A stretch of DNA of 64,000 bases, taken from assembly GCF_009497895.1 (NCBI RefSeq), contig NZ_CP033116.1, positions 496,001 to 560,000 on the forward strand. Direction: 5' to 3'. The stretch is from Halopseudomonas pelagia. GTDB lineage: Bacteria > Pseudomonadota > Gammaproteobacteria > Pseudomonadales > Pseudomonadaceae. The notes beneath the pieces are model-generated. The model saw nothing but the letters and a program-made list of their open reading frames with translations, was not told the origin of the DNA and did not search any database. The position numbers were made by a program, and so were the translations under genes. This document shows, in pieces, positions 35,624 through 43,982 of the stretch; the first letter of the stretch is position 1, and each line of letters begins with the position of its first letter.

Positions 35624-36778
35624 GTGTCTGACAGCGCACCACTGATCATTCTGGGAACCGGTCTGGCCGGCTACAACCTGGCCCGCGAATTTCGCAAGCT
35701 CGACAGCCAGCGAGAGTTGCTGCTGGTCACCGCGGATGACGGCCGCTTCTACTCCAAACCCTTGCTTTCAACGGGCTTTGCCAAGGGTAAAGAAGCGGAT
35801 GAGCTGGGTATGCAGGATGCGCAGACCATGGCGGCGCAGCTCAATGCGCAGGTGCTGACAGGGGTGCGCGTGACCGGCATCGATCGCGCAAATAAAACGC
35901 TGACACATGCTGACGGTGAGCTGCCGTATAGCGAGTTGGTGTTGGCCTGTGGTGCTCAGGCGCGGCAACTTCCGGACGCGGCGGTGATGGGCGAGCAGCT
36001 GTTGTCGATCAACGATTTACAGGACTACGCACGTTTTCGCCGCGCGCTGGCCGGCAAGCAACGGGTGCTTATTATCGGCGCCGGATTGATCGGCAGTGAA
36101 TTTGCCAATGACCTGGCGAGTGCCGGCATGCAGGTGGAGGTAGTCGCGCCAGATGCACAGCTGATGCCCGGGCTGATTCCACCGCAAGTGGCAGCAGCGG
36201 TTCAGGCTGGGCTGGAAAGTCTCGGTGTGCGCTTTTATCTGGGCCGTTCGGTACGTGCGATGCAGCCGACCGAGGAAGGCCTGCAGGTCGAGCTGGACGA
36301 TGGCAGCCATTTGCACGCGGAGCTGGGATTGTCTGCTATCGGCCTGATCGCCAATACCGATCTGGCCAGCAACGCAGGACTTGAATGTGGCCGCGGGGTC
36401 AAGGTCGATCGCCAGCTGCGCAGCAGTGATCCGGCAATTTACGCTCTTGGAGACTGTGCCGAAGTGCAGGGTCTGAGTCTGATGTACGTCATGCCGTTAA
36501 TGACCGCGGCGCGCTCACTGGCGCAAACGCTGGCGGGCCAAACCACCCAGCTGGTCTACGGCCCCATGCCGGTGATGGTCAAAACACCCGCTTGCCCGTT
36601 GGTAGTGGCCCCGCCAGTGACGTCGCCCGACGGCAATTGGACGATCAGCGGCAGCGGCGCGGATATTACCGCGCTGTTCCATACCGCGCAGGGCGAACTG
36701 GCAGGCTACGCGTTGACGGGGGCGGCGGTGAGCCAGAAACTCGAGCTGAATCGTCAGCTTGCAGCGTGGTTGCCCTGA
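35624..36778 (+). CDS. Rubredoxin-NAD(+) reductase
   Basis: A 384-residue FAD protein of the pyridine-nucleotide disulfide oxidoreductase class. It moves electrons from NADH to rubredoxin. LGTGLAGYNLAREFR is the FAD dinucleotide fold, IIGAGLIGSEFANDL the NADH fold, and AIYALGDCAEV the C-terminal FAD-binding segment. The redox-active CxxC of disulfide reductases is absent, as expected. The start is a GTG at 35624 with CAGGAG upstream. Operon with the rubredoxin gene. Confidence 0.95.
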   Translation: MSDSAPLIILGTGLAGYNLAREFRKLDSQRELLLVTADDGRFYSKPLLSTGFAKGKEADELGMQDAQTMAAQLNAQVLTGVRVTGIDRANKTLTHADGELPYSELVLACGAQARQLPDAAVMGEQLLSINDLQDYARFRRALAGKQRVLIIGAGLIGSEFANDLASAGMQVEVVAPDAQLMPGLIPPQVAAAVQAGLESLGVRFYLGRSVRAMQPTEEGLQVELDDGSHLHAELGLSAIGLIANTDLASNAGLECGRGVKVDRQLRSSDPAIYALGDCAEVQGLSLMYVMPLMTAARSLAQTLAGQTTQLVYGPMPVMVKTPACPLVVAPPVTSPDGNWTISGSGADITALFHTAQGELAGYALTGAAVSQKLELNRQLAAWLP

Positions 36779-36783
36779 CATAA

Positions 36784-36819
36784 CCGACAGAATGGCAGGA
36801 CCTTTCTGCCTTTTGTCGG
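36784..36819 (+). terminator. Nested hairpin after the rubredoxin reductase gene
   Basis: CCGACA pairs with TGTCGG and, inside it, GGCAG pairs with CTGCC. It starts five bases after the stop codon. The loop carries TTT and the stem is followed by GAAAA, not by Ts. Confidence 0.5.
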
Positions 36820-36990
36820 GAAAACAGTGAATCACAGCACAGCGGGGAACTATTTCGACTGGCGTGTACGCCATAGTCGTGCCATTCTGATTAGGCTGTG
36901 AAGGCCAGTCCAGGCAGCTCTGCCCGGCCTGACAAGTCGTTGCGAGGATGCAGCGGCAGTAAAAACAAAAACAACACGAACGAGGCTTCT

Positions 36991-37263
36991 ATGCGTAAAC
37001 CGGATCTCGCTGCGGCTATTGCCGATAAGGCTGACCTAACCAAAGACCAGGCCAATCGCGTACTAAACGCGGTTCTTGATGAAATCACCCAGGCGCTCAG
37101 CCGCAAAGATACTGTGACCCTGGTCGGATTTGGTACCTTCCTCCAACGCCATCGTGGTGCCCGTACCGGCAAAAACCCGCAAACCGGCGCCCCTGTCGCC
37201 ATCAAAGCCAGTAATACGGTGTCCTTCAAACCAGGCAAGAGCCTGAAAGAGTCGGTTAACTGA
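36991..37263 (+). CDS. hupA: DNA-binding protein HU
   Basis: A 90-residue histone-like nucleoid protein that bends DNA as a dimer. MRKPDLAAAIADKADLTK starts the typical HU helices, and VTLVGFGTFLQRHRGARTGKNPQTG is the beta-arm signature with the intercalating Pro region. An IHF subunit is excluded by the arm sequence and length. The ATG at 36991 follows GAACGAGG; longer frames upstream are not HU-like. A 14-bp stem-loop follows. Confidence 0.95.
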   Translation: MRKPDLAAAIADKADLTKDQANRVLNAVLDEITQALSRKDTVTLVGFGTFLQRHRGARTGKNPQTGAPVAIKASNTVSFKPGKSLKESVN

Positions 37264-37273
37264 GTTACCGCTG

Positions 37274-37317
37274 CCGGGAGTCTGGGCAGGCCATCAACGT
37301 ATGGCCCAGACTCCCGG
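37274..37317 (+). terminator. Long perfect stem-loop after hupA
   Basis: CCGGGAGTCTGGGC (37274-37287) is exactly complementary to GCCCAGACTCCCGG (37304-37317). The 16-base loop can itself pair (GGCCAT/ATGGCC). No T-tract follows (GATTAATA), so transcription may end by another route, or the stem may protect the hupA 3' end. Confidence 0.65.
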
Positions 37318-37450
37318 ATTAATACCATTCAGCGCATGCCTGGACCGCGGGCTTGGTTAGCTGTTCCGTCCAGATCCTGTATGTGACGACTGCCCCGTGA
37401 GGCAGACGCTACCCTGCGTAAAAACATCCCATTTCTATGCCGCGTCGGGC

Positions 37451-38860
37451 TCAGTCGTGCTGATAGCTGCTGACCAATACCTTGAGGGCATCACGGGCAT
37501 CCAGCACCTTGTGAACAACCTGGCGGGCATCCTCATCGGTGAGTTCCAGGCGCTTGAGCAGCGCGTCCGGGATGTCTATCAGGGGTCCTCCGCCAATGCC
37601 CTCCTGGCGCAGCAGTGCCAATGCCAGGAACACCAGGTTGGCGTAGACGCTGTCTGGTCCCTGGTAGTCGCCATCATGTTGGTAGCGGATCGCGGTGGCC
37701 ACCTCGGTAGGCATGTCCCAGAAGCGCATTAACCAGCTGCCGATCTGGTCGCGACTGACGCCGAGCAGATGCTGATCGATCAGCTCAACCGATACATGCG
37801 GGTTGGCTTCCTGATGCCGGCAGATGGTCTTGAAGTAAGGCGGAAAGATAAAGGCCAACACCAGATAGCCGAAATTGTGCAGCAACCCGGATAGGTAATT
37901 GAGGCCCAGCTCCGGTCGCTTGGCGCGCGGCATGGCTTTGGCCAGCCCTTCAATAACGGCGGCGGTATAGATCGCCTGCTCGCGGTAGTTGGTGTTTCCT
38001 TCGGGTGCATCCTTGGGCAGGCTGAAGGTTTTACCCAGGGATAGTCCCACCGCCAGATTGATCACCAGGTCAAAGCCCAGCACCCGGCCAATCGCATCCT
38101 CCACCGACCGGATTTTACCCGGGGCCGCATAGAACGGCGAGGAGGCCCAACTGACCACCTGTGCCGCCAGGCTTGGATCGGTTTCCACCACGTCGGCCAG
38201 ATCGTCAATGCTGGCTTCGGGTTGGACGCGCAACTTCATGACCTTCTGCGCAGTGATCGGCATGGGTGGAATTTCAATGGTTTCTTCCAGGCGCTGACGC
38301 ATGCGCAGGGCGGTGAAGTTAGTCACCGCACGGGTCAGGTCCTGGCTGTCCTGGGCTGGGTCTGCTGGCAGGTTCGGCAGGCTGTCCAACCGAATAGAGA
38401 AGCGCCCAGCGCTGGCCTTGTCGACCAGAGTTCGTGCCGCCTGTTGATCAATTTCCAGGCTCCAGCCATGCAGGCCGCTGTCCAGCCACAGGGTTGGATG
38501 CTCCAGCAAGCTTTGCTCGAATACACAGGGTGAGCTGAACAGTATCGGCAGGCCGGGCAATTGGTTAAGTTGGTGTTTGGCCAGAATACGCTGTAGTTGC
38601 ACGGCGCGGACTGGCTCCAGCTCGCGGCCGAGCAACACGCCGATGTTCTTCAGATCCAATAAATGGTCTTTGGGAAACAAGGCCAGTACCGTACCCAGGC
38701 TATCGCACAGCAGCGAGGCCTGGACCTGCTGAGCCGCCGGACCGGCATGCCGTGACGGTCGCAGCTGATAGCTGAGCCCCTGCTGTTGCAGCAGCTTTTC
38801 TATCAGGTGGGGCAGGCTGGCGTTGGCCTCCTCGGAGGCGGCAAGGGTATTCATCGGCAT
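37451..38860 (-). CDS. HDOD-domain protein with an N-terminal YbaK-like domain
   Basis: A 469-residue cytoplasmic protein. The N-terminal 150 residues (LLCDSLGTVLALFPKDHLLDL, LGRELEPV) resemble the YbaK/ProX aminoacyl-tRNA deacylase fold. Residues about 195-395 form an HDOD domain (MPITAQKVMKL, VETDPSLAAQVVSWAS, GLLHNFGYLVLAFIFP), a catalytically inactive relative of HD phosphohydrolases found in signalling proteins. Deacylase activity is not proven; the fusion may be regulatory. ATG 38854 is better spaced from AAGGA than ATG 38860. It matches the gene between recG and hupA in P. aeruginosa. Function unknown. Confidence 0.85.
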   Translation of the reverse strand: MPMNTLAASEEANASLPHLIEKLLQQQGLSYQLRPSRHAGPAAQQVQASLLCDSLGTVLALFPKDHLLDLKNIGVLLGRELEPVRAVQLQRILAKHQLNQLPGLPILFSSPCVFEQSLLEHPTLWLDSGLHGWSLEIDQQAARTLVDKASAGRFSIRLDSLPNLPADPAQDSQDLTRAVTNFTALRMRQRLEETIEIPPMPITAQKVMKLRVQPEASIDDLADVVETDPSLAAQVVSWASSPFYAAPGKIRSVEDAIGRVLGFDLVINLAVGLSLGKTFSLPKDAPEGNTNYREQAIYTAAVIEGLAKAMPRAKRPELGLNYLSGLLHNFGYLVLAFIFPPYFKTICRHQEANPHVSVELIDQHLLGVSRDQIGSWLMRFWDMPTEVATAIRYQHDGDYQGPDSVYANLVFLALALLRQEGIGGGPLIDIPDALLKRLELTDEDARQVVHKVLDARDALKVLVSSYQHD

Positions 38861-39031
38861 GGTCCTTGTTCAGGGAGACAGGATGAGTTGCTTCCGCTAA
38901 AGCGGGCACTGGACCGCAGTAGCATGCGCTTTTCAAGATCTTAGCATGGGCTCCGGGGTTACGCTGTGACGCTGCACAAAGTCTGTGCAACTGTCGCTAT
39001 CTCACAGCTCAAGACTACAAAGCAAATGGTT

Positions 39032-41116
39032 CTATACCTGCGCGAACTGTTGCCCGTGGGCCAGCCAACGGTCGATCAGCGCCGGGCAGCGCTCAGGATA
39101 GCGTTGCTGCATCATGCTGGCCGCCTCCTGCACGCGCGGCAGCAGATCGGCATCGCGCACCAGATCGGCAACCCTGAATTGCATCAGGCCGGTTTGCCGG
39201 GTGCCGAGCACCTCTCCAGGACCACGCAGCTGCAGATCCTTTTCAGCAATGACGAAGCCGTCAGTGCTCTCGCGCATGATCCCCAGACGTTCGCGACCCA
39301 GATGCGAAAGCGGTGCGTGATAGAGCAGCACGCAGTGGCTGGCGGTGCTGCCGCGCCCCACCCGGCCGCGCAACTGGTGCAACTGGGCGAGGCCCAGGCG
39401 TTCGGGGTTTTCGATAATCATCAGACTGGCGTTGGGTACATCCACGCCGACCTCGATGACTGTGGTGGCGACCAGCAAGTGCAGATCGCCACCTTTGAAA
39501 GCGGCCATGATCTCGGCTTTTTCGCTGGGCTTCATGCGCCCGTGAATCAGGCCGATCGACAGTTCCGGCAGACTCTCGCAGAGCGATTCCCAGGTTACTT
39601 CGGCGGCTTGCGCCTGCAGCTGCTCGGACTCTTCAATCAGCGTGCACACCCAATACGCCTGCCGCCCCTCGGCGCAGCCGGCGCGTACGCGCTCGACCAC
39701 CTCTTCGCGGCGGCTGTCGGCGATCAGTACGGTGTTGACCGGTGTGCGCCCCGGCGGCAGCTCATCCAGCACCGAGGTATCCAGATCGGCGTACGCGCTC
39801 ATTGCCAGGGTGCGCGGAATCGGCGTGGCGGTCATGATCAATTGATGCGGCGAGAACTGCCCAGCGGCGCCCTTGTCGCGCAGCGCCAGGCGCTGCTGCA
39901 CGCCAAAGCGGTGTTGTTCATCAATGATCGCCAAGCCCAGATTGTGGAACTGCACTTCGCCCTGAAACAGCGCATGGGTCCCCACCACCATGGCGGCGTC
40001 GCCAGTGGCGATCATCTGTAGCTGATTCTGCCGGGCCTTGCCCTTGAGCTTGCCCGCGAGCCAGGCGACCGAAATACCCAACGGCGCGAACCAGGCGCTG
40101 AAATTGGCATGATGCTGTTCGGCGAGAATCTCGGTAGGTGCCATCAAGGCTACCTGCCAGCCCGCTTCCAGCGCCTGTAATGCGGCCATGGCCGCGACTA
40201 CCGTCTTGCCAGCACCGACATCGCCTTGCACCAGGCGCAGCATGGGTTGGCGTTGTTGCAGATCAGTGCTGATTTCCGCGCCAACACGCTGCTGAGCGCC
40301 GGTCAGCGGGAACGGCAAGCGTTTAAGAAACTGCGCTGTCAGCTCCCGGCTAGGCGGCATCGCTGGCGCCTGATGCGCGCGGAATTCGGCGCGCAAGCGC
40401 AGCATGGTCAGTTGGTGCGCGAGCAATTCCTCAAAGGCCAAGCGGTGCTGCGCCCAATGCCGCCCGTCTTCCAGTGCCTGCAGATCCACCGAGGGCGGTG
40501 GGCGGTGCAGGGTGCGGATCGCATCGTGCAGCGAGCCCAGCCGATATTCGTTGGAAATCTCTTCCGGCAACAGGTCGAGCAGGCTGTTGCCCTGCGCCAG
40601 CCAGGCTAGCGCTGCATCGGACAGGCTGCGCAAGCGCTGCTGCGAGAGGCCTTCAGTGCTTGGGTAGATCGGCGTGAGGGTGTCGGAAACGGGTAGCGGC
40701 TCGGAGCTGTCCAGGTTCTGCAGCTCGGGATGGTAGATCTCCAGGCCGGATGCGCCTGGGCGTACTTCCCCGTAGCAGCGCCAGCGGCTGCCGCGCTGCA
40801 GGTTGGATTTCAGTGCGCCGGAGAAATAGTAGAACCGCAGGCTCAGCGTGCCGCTGCCATCCTGAATCCGGCACAACAGGCTTTTACGCCGGCCCATGAC
40901 CACATCCGCGCCTTGCACTACGCCCTCTATGACCGCGTCCATGCCCGGGCGCAGTGCGCCGATCGGCATGACCCGCGTGCGGTCCTGATAGCGCAGCGGC
41001 AGATGAAACAGAATGTCCTGTACCGATCTCAGACCCAGCTTGGTCAGTTTCTCTGCCAGCGCCGGGCCGATGCCCTTCAGCGCGGTTAGCGAGGTGGTCT
41101 CTGGCACAGGCGGCAT
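39032..41116 (-). CDS. recG: ATP-dependent DNA helicase RecG
   Basis: A 694-residue superfamily 2 helicase that regresses stalled forks and processes recombination intermediates. The N-terminal wedge/OB domain holds LFHLPLRYQDRT. Motor motifs are Walker A GDVGAGKTVVA, DEQHRFGV for motif II, TATPIPRTLA for motif III and QLRGRVGRG for motif VI. Length is standard. The ATG at 41116 is four bases after the oxyR stop, so it is the second gene of an oxyR-recG operon, a pairing known in P. aeruginosa. Confidence 0.97.
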   Translation of the reverse strand: MPPVPETTSLTALKGIGPALAEKLTKLGLRSVQDILFHLPLRYQDRTRVMPIGALRPGMDAVIEGVVQGADVVMGRRKSLLCRIQDGSGTLSLRFYYFSGALKSNLQRGSRWRCYGEVRPGASGLEIYHPELQNLDSSEPLPVSDTLTPIYPSTEGLSQQRLRSLSDAALAWLAQGNSLLDLLPEEISNEYRLGSLHDAIRTLHRPPPSVDLQALEDGRHWAQHRLAFEELLAHQLTMLRLRAEFRAHQAPAMPPSRELTAQFLKRLPFPLTGAQQRVGAEISTDLQQRQPMLRLVQGDVGAGKTVVAAMAALQALEAGWQVALMAPTEILAEQHHANFSAWFAPLGISVAWLAGKLKGKARQNQLQMIATGDAAMVVGTHALFQGEVQFHNLGLAIIDEQHRFGVQQRLALRDKGAAGQFSPHQLIMTATPIPRTLAMSAYADLDTSVLDELPPGRTPVNTVLIADSRREEVVERVRAGCAEGRQAYWVCTLIEESEQLQAQAAEVTWESLCESLPELSIGLIHGRMKPSEKAEIMAAFKGGDLHLLVATTVIEVGVDVPNASLMIIENPERLGLAQLHQLRGRVGRGSTASHCVLLYHAPLSHLGRERLGIMRESTDGFVIAEKDLQLRGPGEVLGTRQTGLMQFRVADLVRDADLLPRVQEAASMMQQRYPERCPALIDRWLAHGQQFAQV

Positions 41117-41120
41117 AGGG

Positions 41121-42056
41121 TTATTTGCGTGCCTTGGATTGACCTGAAGGGCCTTGGCCTACAGAGCACAGACGAATCGAGTCGCTGAGAATCTCGATAG
41201 CCTTGGGCCGCGGGAAGCTGGCGCGCCAGGCGATGGCCACGGTGCGATAGGGGGCCGGGGTCTTGAACTGTTTGGTCACCAGCAGCTCGGAGCTGTAGTA
41301 ACGATCATCGGCCGCGGACATCGGCAGCACTGTCATGCCGATACCGGAAGCGACCATATGCCGAATGGTCTCCAGCGAACTGGATTCGATCGTGGTCTGC
41401 CGTGACTGCTCGTCATTCTTGCGCAGGCTGGGGCAGGCTTCCAGCACCTGATCGCGGAAGCAATGACCTTCGCCGAGCAGCAGCAGCTTGTTGTCGTCGA
41501 GATCCTCAAGGCTGACGGTATCACGATCGGCCCAGGGATGGTTGGCCGGGATCAAAAGGCTGAAAGTCTCGTCGTAGAGCGGTTTGGTCAGTACGTCTGG
41601 CTCATTAAAGGGCAGGGCGATAATGATTGCATCAAGGTCGCCATTGCGCAGCTTGTCGCGCAGAACGTGAGTGAAATTTTCTTCGATATACAACGGCATT
41701 TCCGGTGCCACGTTGTGCAACTGCGGCACCAGATGCGGAAACATGTACGGGCCGATGGTGTAGATGGCGCCGACCTTGAGTGGGGCGGACAATTGATTTT
41801 TGCCTGCGCTGGCCAACTCGCGAATGGTCATCGACTCTTCAAGCACCTTCTGCGCCTGGGCGACGATGCGCTCACCGATCGGCGTGACCCTGACCGCACT
41901 CTTGCTGCGCTCAAAGATCATCACGCCCAGCTCATCCTCAAGCTTCTTGACCCCGACGCTCAGCGTCGGCTGAGACACGTGGCAGCGCTCCGCTGCGTGG
42001 CCGAAATGCTGCTCCTGGGCCAGGGTAACGATGTAACGCAGTTCGGTCAGAGTCAT
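41121..42056 (-). CDS. oxyR: Hydrogen peroxide sensor OxyR
   Basis: A 311-residue LysR-type activator. The HTH is in HFGHAAERCHVSQPTLSVGV. Counting from the ATG at 42056, the redox cysteines fall exactly at Cys199 (GEGHCFRD) and Cys208 (LEACPS), as in E. coli OxyR. It controls catalase, alkyl hydroperoxide reductase and related genes. The same frame is open to 42197, but homologues start at MTLTELRYIV. It is the first gene of the operon with recG and is divergent from an epimerase-like gene. Confidence 0.97.
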   Translation of the reverse strand: MTLTELRYIVTLAQEQHFGHAAERCHVSQPTLSVGVKKLEDELGVMIFERSKSAVRVTPIGERIVAQAQKVLEESMTIRELASAGKNQLSAPLKVGAIYTIGPYMFPHLVPQLHNVAPEMPLYIEENFTHVLRDKLRNGDLDAIIIALPFNEPDVLTKPLYDETFSLLIPANHPWADRDTVSLEDLDDNKLLLLGEGHCFRDQVLEACPSLRKNDEQSRQTTIESSSLETIRHMVASGIGMTVLPMSAADDRYYSSELLVTKQFKTPAPYRTVAIAWRASFPRPKAIEILSDSIRLCSVGQGPSGQSKARK

Positions 42057-42119
42057 GGCGTATACTGCTCTCATATTCAATGACCCTAAGCATAGCGGGT
42101 TGATCGATAGAGGAAAACA

Positions 42120-42965
42120 ATGAAACAGGTACTTATTGTCGGATGTGGTGATCTGGGAACGGCTCTGGGTCTGCGTCTGGTTCAACGTGGTTGGCAAGTT
42201 ACCGGCGTGCGTCGTGATCCCTCTGCTTTGCCTGCGGAGATTACCCCGTTGGCCGCTGACCTGTTGAAGGACGACAAACCCGCCGGCTGGCCAGCGCGGG
42301 TGGATTATCTGATTTACTGCCCCGCTGCCGGCAACCGAGACGCCGAGCTTTATCAGCAGTTGTATGTTGAAGGGTTACAGCGTGTATTAGACTGGCTGGG
42401 TGACGGGCGCAAGCAGTTAGGCTATCTGCTGCAGGTATCCAGCACTGGCGTGTATGCGCAAAGTGAAGGTGAGTGGGTGACGGAAAATAGTCCGGCCCTG
42501 GCGGACAGCGACACTGCCAAGGCGCTGATTCGCGCTGAAGATGTTGCCCTGCGCAGTGGTGTGCCGGCCAGCGTGGTGCGGCTTGCCGGAATCTATGGGC
42601 CCGGTCGTACCCGGCTGATTGAGCAGGTGCGCGGTGGATTATGTGTGCCGCAAGAGCCGGTGCAATACAGCAACCGTATTCACCGTGATGATGCTGCGGC
42701 GCTGCTTGAGCATTTGCTGCTGCAGGTCGAGGAAGACGAATTGCTGGCGCCCTGTTATCTGGGCGTGGATGACGAGCCAGCGAGCATGCACGAGGTGGCC
42801 AGCTGGTTGGCCGCTCAATTGGGCGTGAGTCTGCTGGCTGAGGGTGCGACCAGCGGCCGGGTCGGCAGCAAACGCTGCAGTAACGAGCTGGCGCGCGAAA
42901 CCGGCTGGCAGCCAAAGTATCCGAGTTTCCGCGAAGGCTATGCCGAGATGCTCGGCGCAGATTAA
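42120..42965 (+). CDS. NAD-dependent epimerase/dehydratase family protein (YeeZ-like)
   Basis: A 281-residue short-chain dehydrogenase of the extended or atypical type. LIVGCGDLGTALGLRL is the nucleotide-binding motif (GxGxLG) and LQVSSTGVYAQ holds the Ser of the SDR site, but the usual YxxxK is not obvious (VRLAGIYGPGRTRL follows), so catalysis is uncertain. Homologues sit beside oxyR in several Pseudomonas. The ATG at 42120 has GAGGAAAAC upstream. It is divergent from oxyR with 63 bases between. Substrate unknown. Confidence 0.85.
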   Translation: MKQVLIVGCGDLGTALGLRLVQRGWQVTGVRRDPSALPAEITPLAADLLKDDKPAGWPARVDYLIYCPAAGNRDAELYQQLYVEGLQRVLDWLGDGRKQLGYLLQVSSTGVYAQSEGEWVTENSPALADSDTAKALIRAEDVALRSGVPASVVRLAGIYGPGRTRLIEQVRGGLCVPQEPVQYSNRIHRDDAAALLEHLLLQVEEDELLAPCYLGVDDEPASMHEVASWLAAQLGVSLLAEGATSGRVGSKRCSNELARETGWQPKYPSFREGYAEMLGAD

Positions 42966-43095
42966 CCGCTCAATGCGGTCCGCTCTGGCGCAATACCAGG
43001 CAGATGGACCGAACCGGGTTTTGCGTTGTCCCAACAGGACCGGAAGCTGGCCATCAGGCTGGCTTTCATCTGGCAACCTGAAAAGAGGACACGTC

Positions 43096-43521
43096 ATGAA
43101 TAAGACTGCATCAGCCCACTGGGAAGGCGACCTTAAAAAAGGTAAAGGCACTATCTCGACCCAAAGCGGCGCTCTGAAAGACAATCCCTACGGTTTCAAC
43201 ACGCGTTTTGAAGATGCTCCCGGCACCAATCCGGAAGAGCTGGTCGGCGCGGCGCATGCCGGCTGTTTTTCCATGGCCTTCTCCATGCTGCTCGGCGAGG
43301 AAAATTTCACCCCGGATAGCATCGACACCAAGGCCACGGTGACGCTGGAAAAACAGAGTGATGGTTTTGCCGTGACCGCTGTACGGCTGGAGATGCGCGC
43401 ACGCATTCCGGGTATCGATCAGGCCAAGTTCGAAGAGATAGCCAATAAGGCCAAGAGCGGATGCCCGATATCCAAGCTGCTCAATGCCGAGATCACCCTG
43501 GACGCCACGCTGGAAGGTTAA
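43096..43521 (+). CDS. osmC: OsmC-family organic hydroperoxide reductase
   Basis: A 141-residue thiol peroxidase. [18 protein letters not shown] and [31 protein letters not shown] match E. coli OsmC closely, placing it in the OsmC rather than Ohr branch. The two redox cysteines are in HAGCFSM and KSGCPISK. It detoxifies organic hydroperoxides in the cytoplasm. The ATG at 43096 follows AGAGGACACG. A bidirectional terminator separates it from ridA. Confidence 0.94.
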   Translation: [141 protein letters not shown]

Positions 43522-43546
43522 AGCGTCGAGTGCTTCAGGCAGGCAG

Positions 43547-43573
43547 GCAGGGAGCCCCGAGCGGGGCCCCTGC
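43547..43573. terminator. Bidirectional hairpin between osmC and ridA
   Basis: GCAGGG-A-GCCCCG pairs with CGGGGC-CCCTGC around AG, between the stops of two convergent genes. An outer AGCGTC/GACGCT pairing at 43522 and 43578 can extend it. A CAGG repeat (four copies) abuts the stem. Confidence 0.75.
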
Positions 43574-43584
43574 TGATGACGCTC

Positions 43585-43965
43585 TTAACCAACTACCATC
43601 ACTGCATCCATTTCTACCGGCACGCCCTTGGGCAGTGCAGCGACGCCGATCGCGGCGCGGGCGGGGTAGGGCTGCTGGAAGTAGCGGGTCATGACCTCGT
43701 TGACCAGAGCAAAATGCCCCAGATCGGTCAGGAAGATATTCAATTTGACGATGTCCTGCAGCGTGCCGCCAGCGGCTTCTGCAACAGCGCTCAGGTTGTC
43801 GAACACCTGGCAAATCTGTTTCTCCATGCCTTCCACCACTTCCATGCTGGTTGGGTCGAGCGGAATCTGACCGGAGAGGTACACGGTATTGCCGACCTTG
43901 ATGGCCTGGGAATAGGGTCCGATAGCGGCCGGAGCCCGGTCGCTGGTAATCACTTGCTTGTTCAT
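43585..43965 (-). CDS. ridA: Enamine/imine deaminase RidA
   Basis: A 126-residue RidA (YjgF/YER057c/UK114) protein that hydrolyses reactive 2-aminoacrylate and related enamines. Motifs are [35 protein letters not shown] and [14 protein letters not shown], the last with the active-site Arg. It forms a trimer. The ATG at 43965 has GGAG upstream. It follows spoT by 17 bases and ends the gmk-rpoZ-spoT-ridA cluster. Confidence 0.95.
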   Translation of the reverse strand: MNKQVITSDRAPAAIGPYSQAIKVGNTVYLSGQIPLDPTSMEVVEGMEKQICQVFDNLSAVAEAAGGTLQDIVKLNIFLTDLGHFALVNEVMTRYFQQPYPARAAIGVAALPKGVPVEMDAVMVVG

Positions 43966-43982
43966 TGATGCTCCAGAGGTAG

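Noticed and set aside
42057..42119. OxyR binding site in the oxyR/epimerase gap
   Set aside because: Only two ATAG elements with wrong spacing were found.
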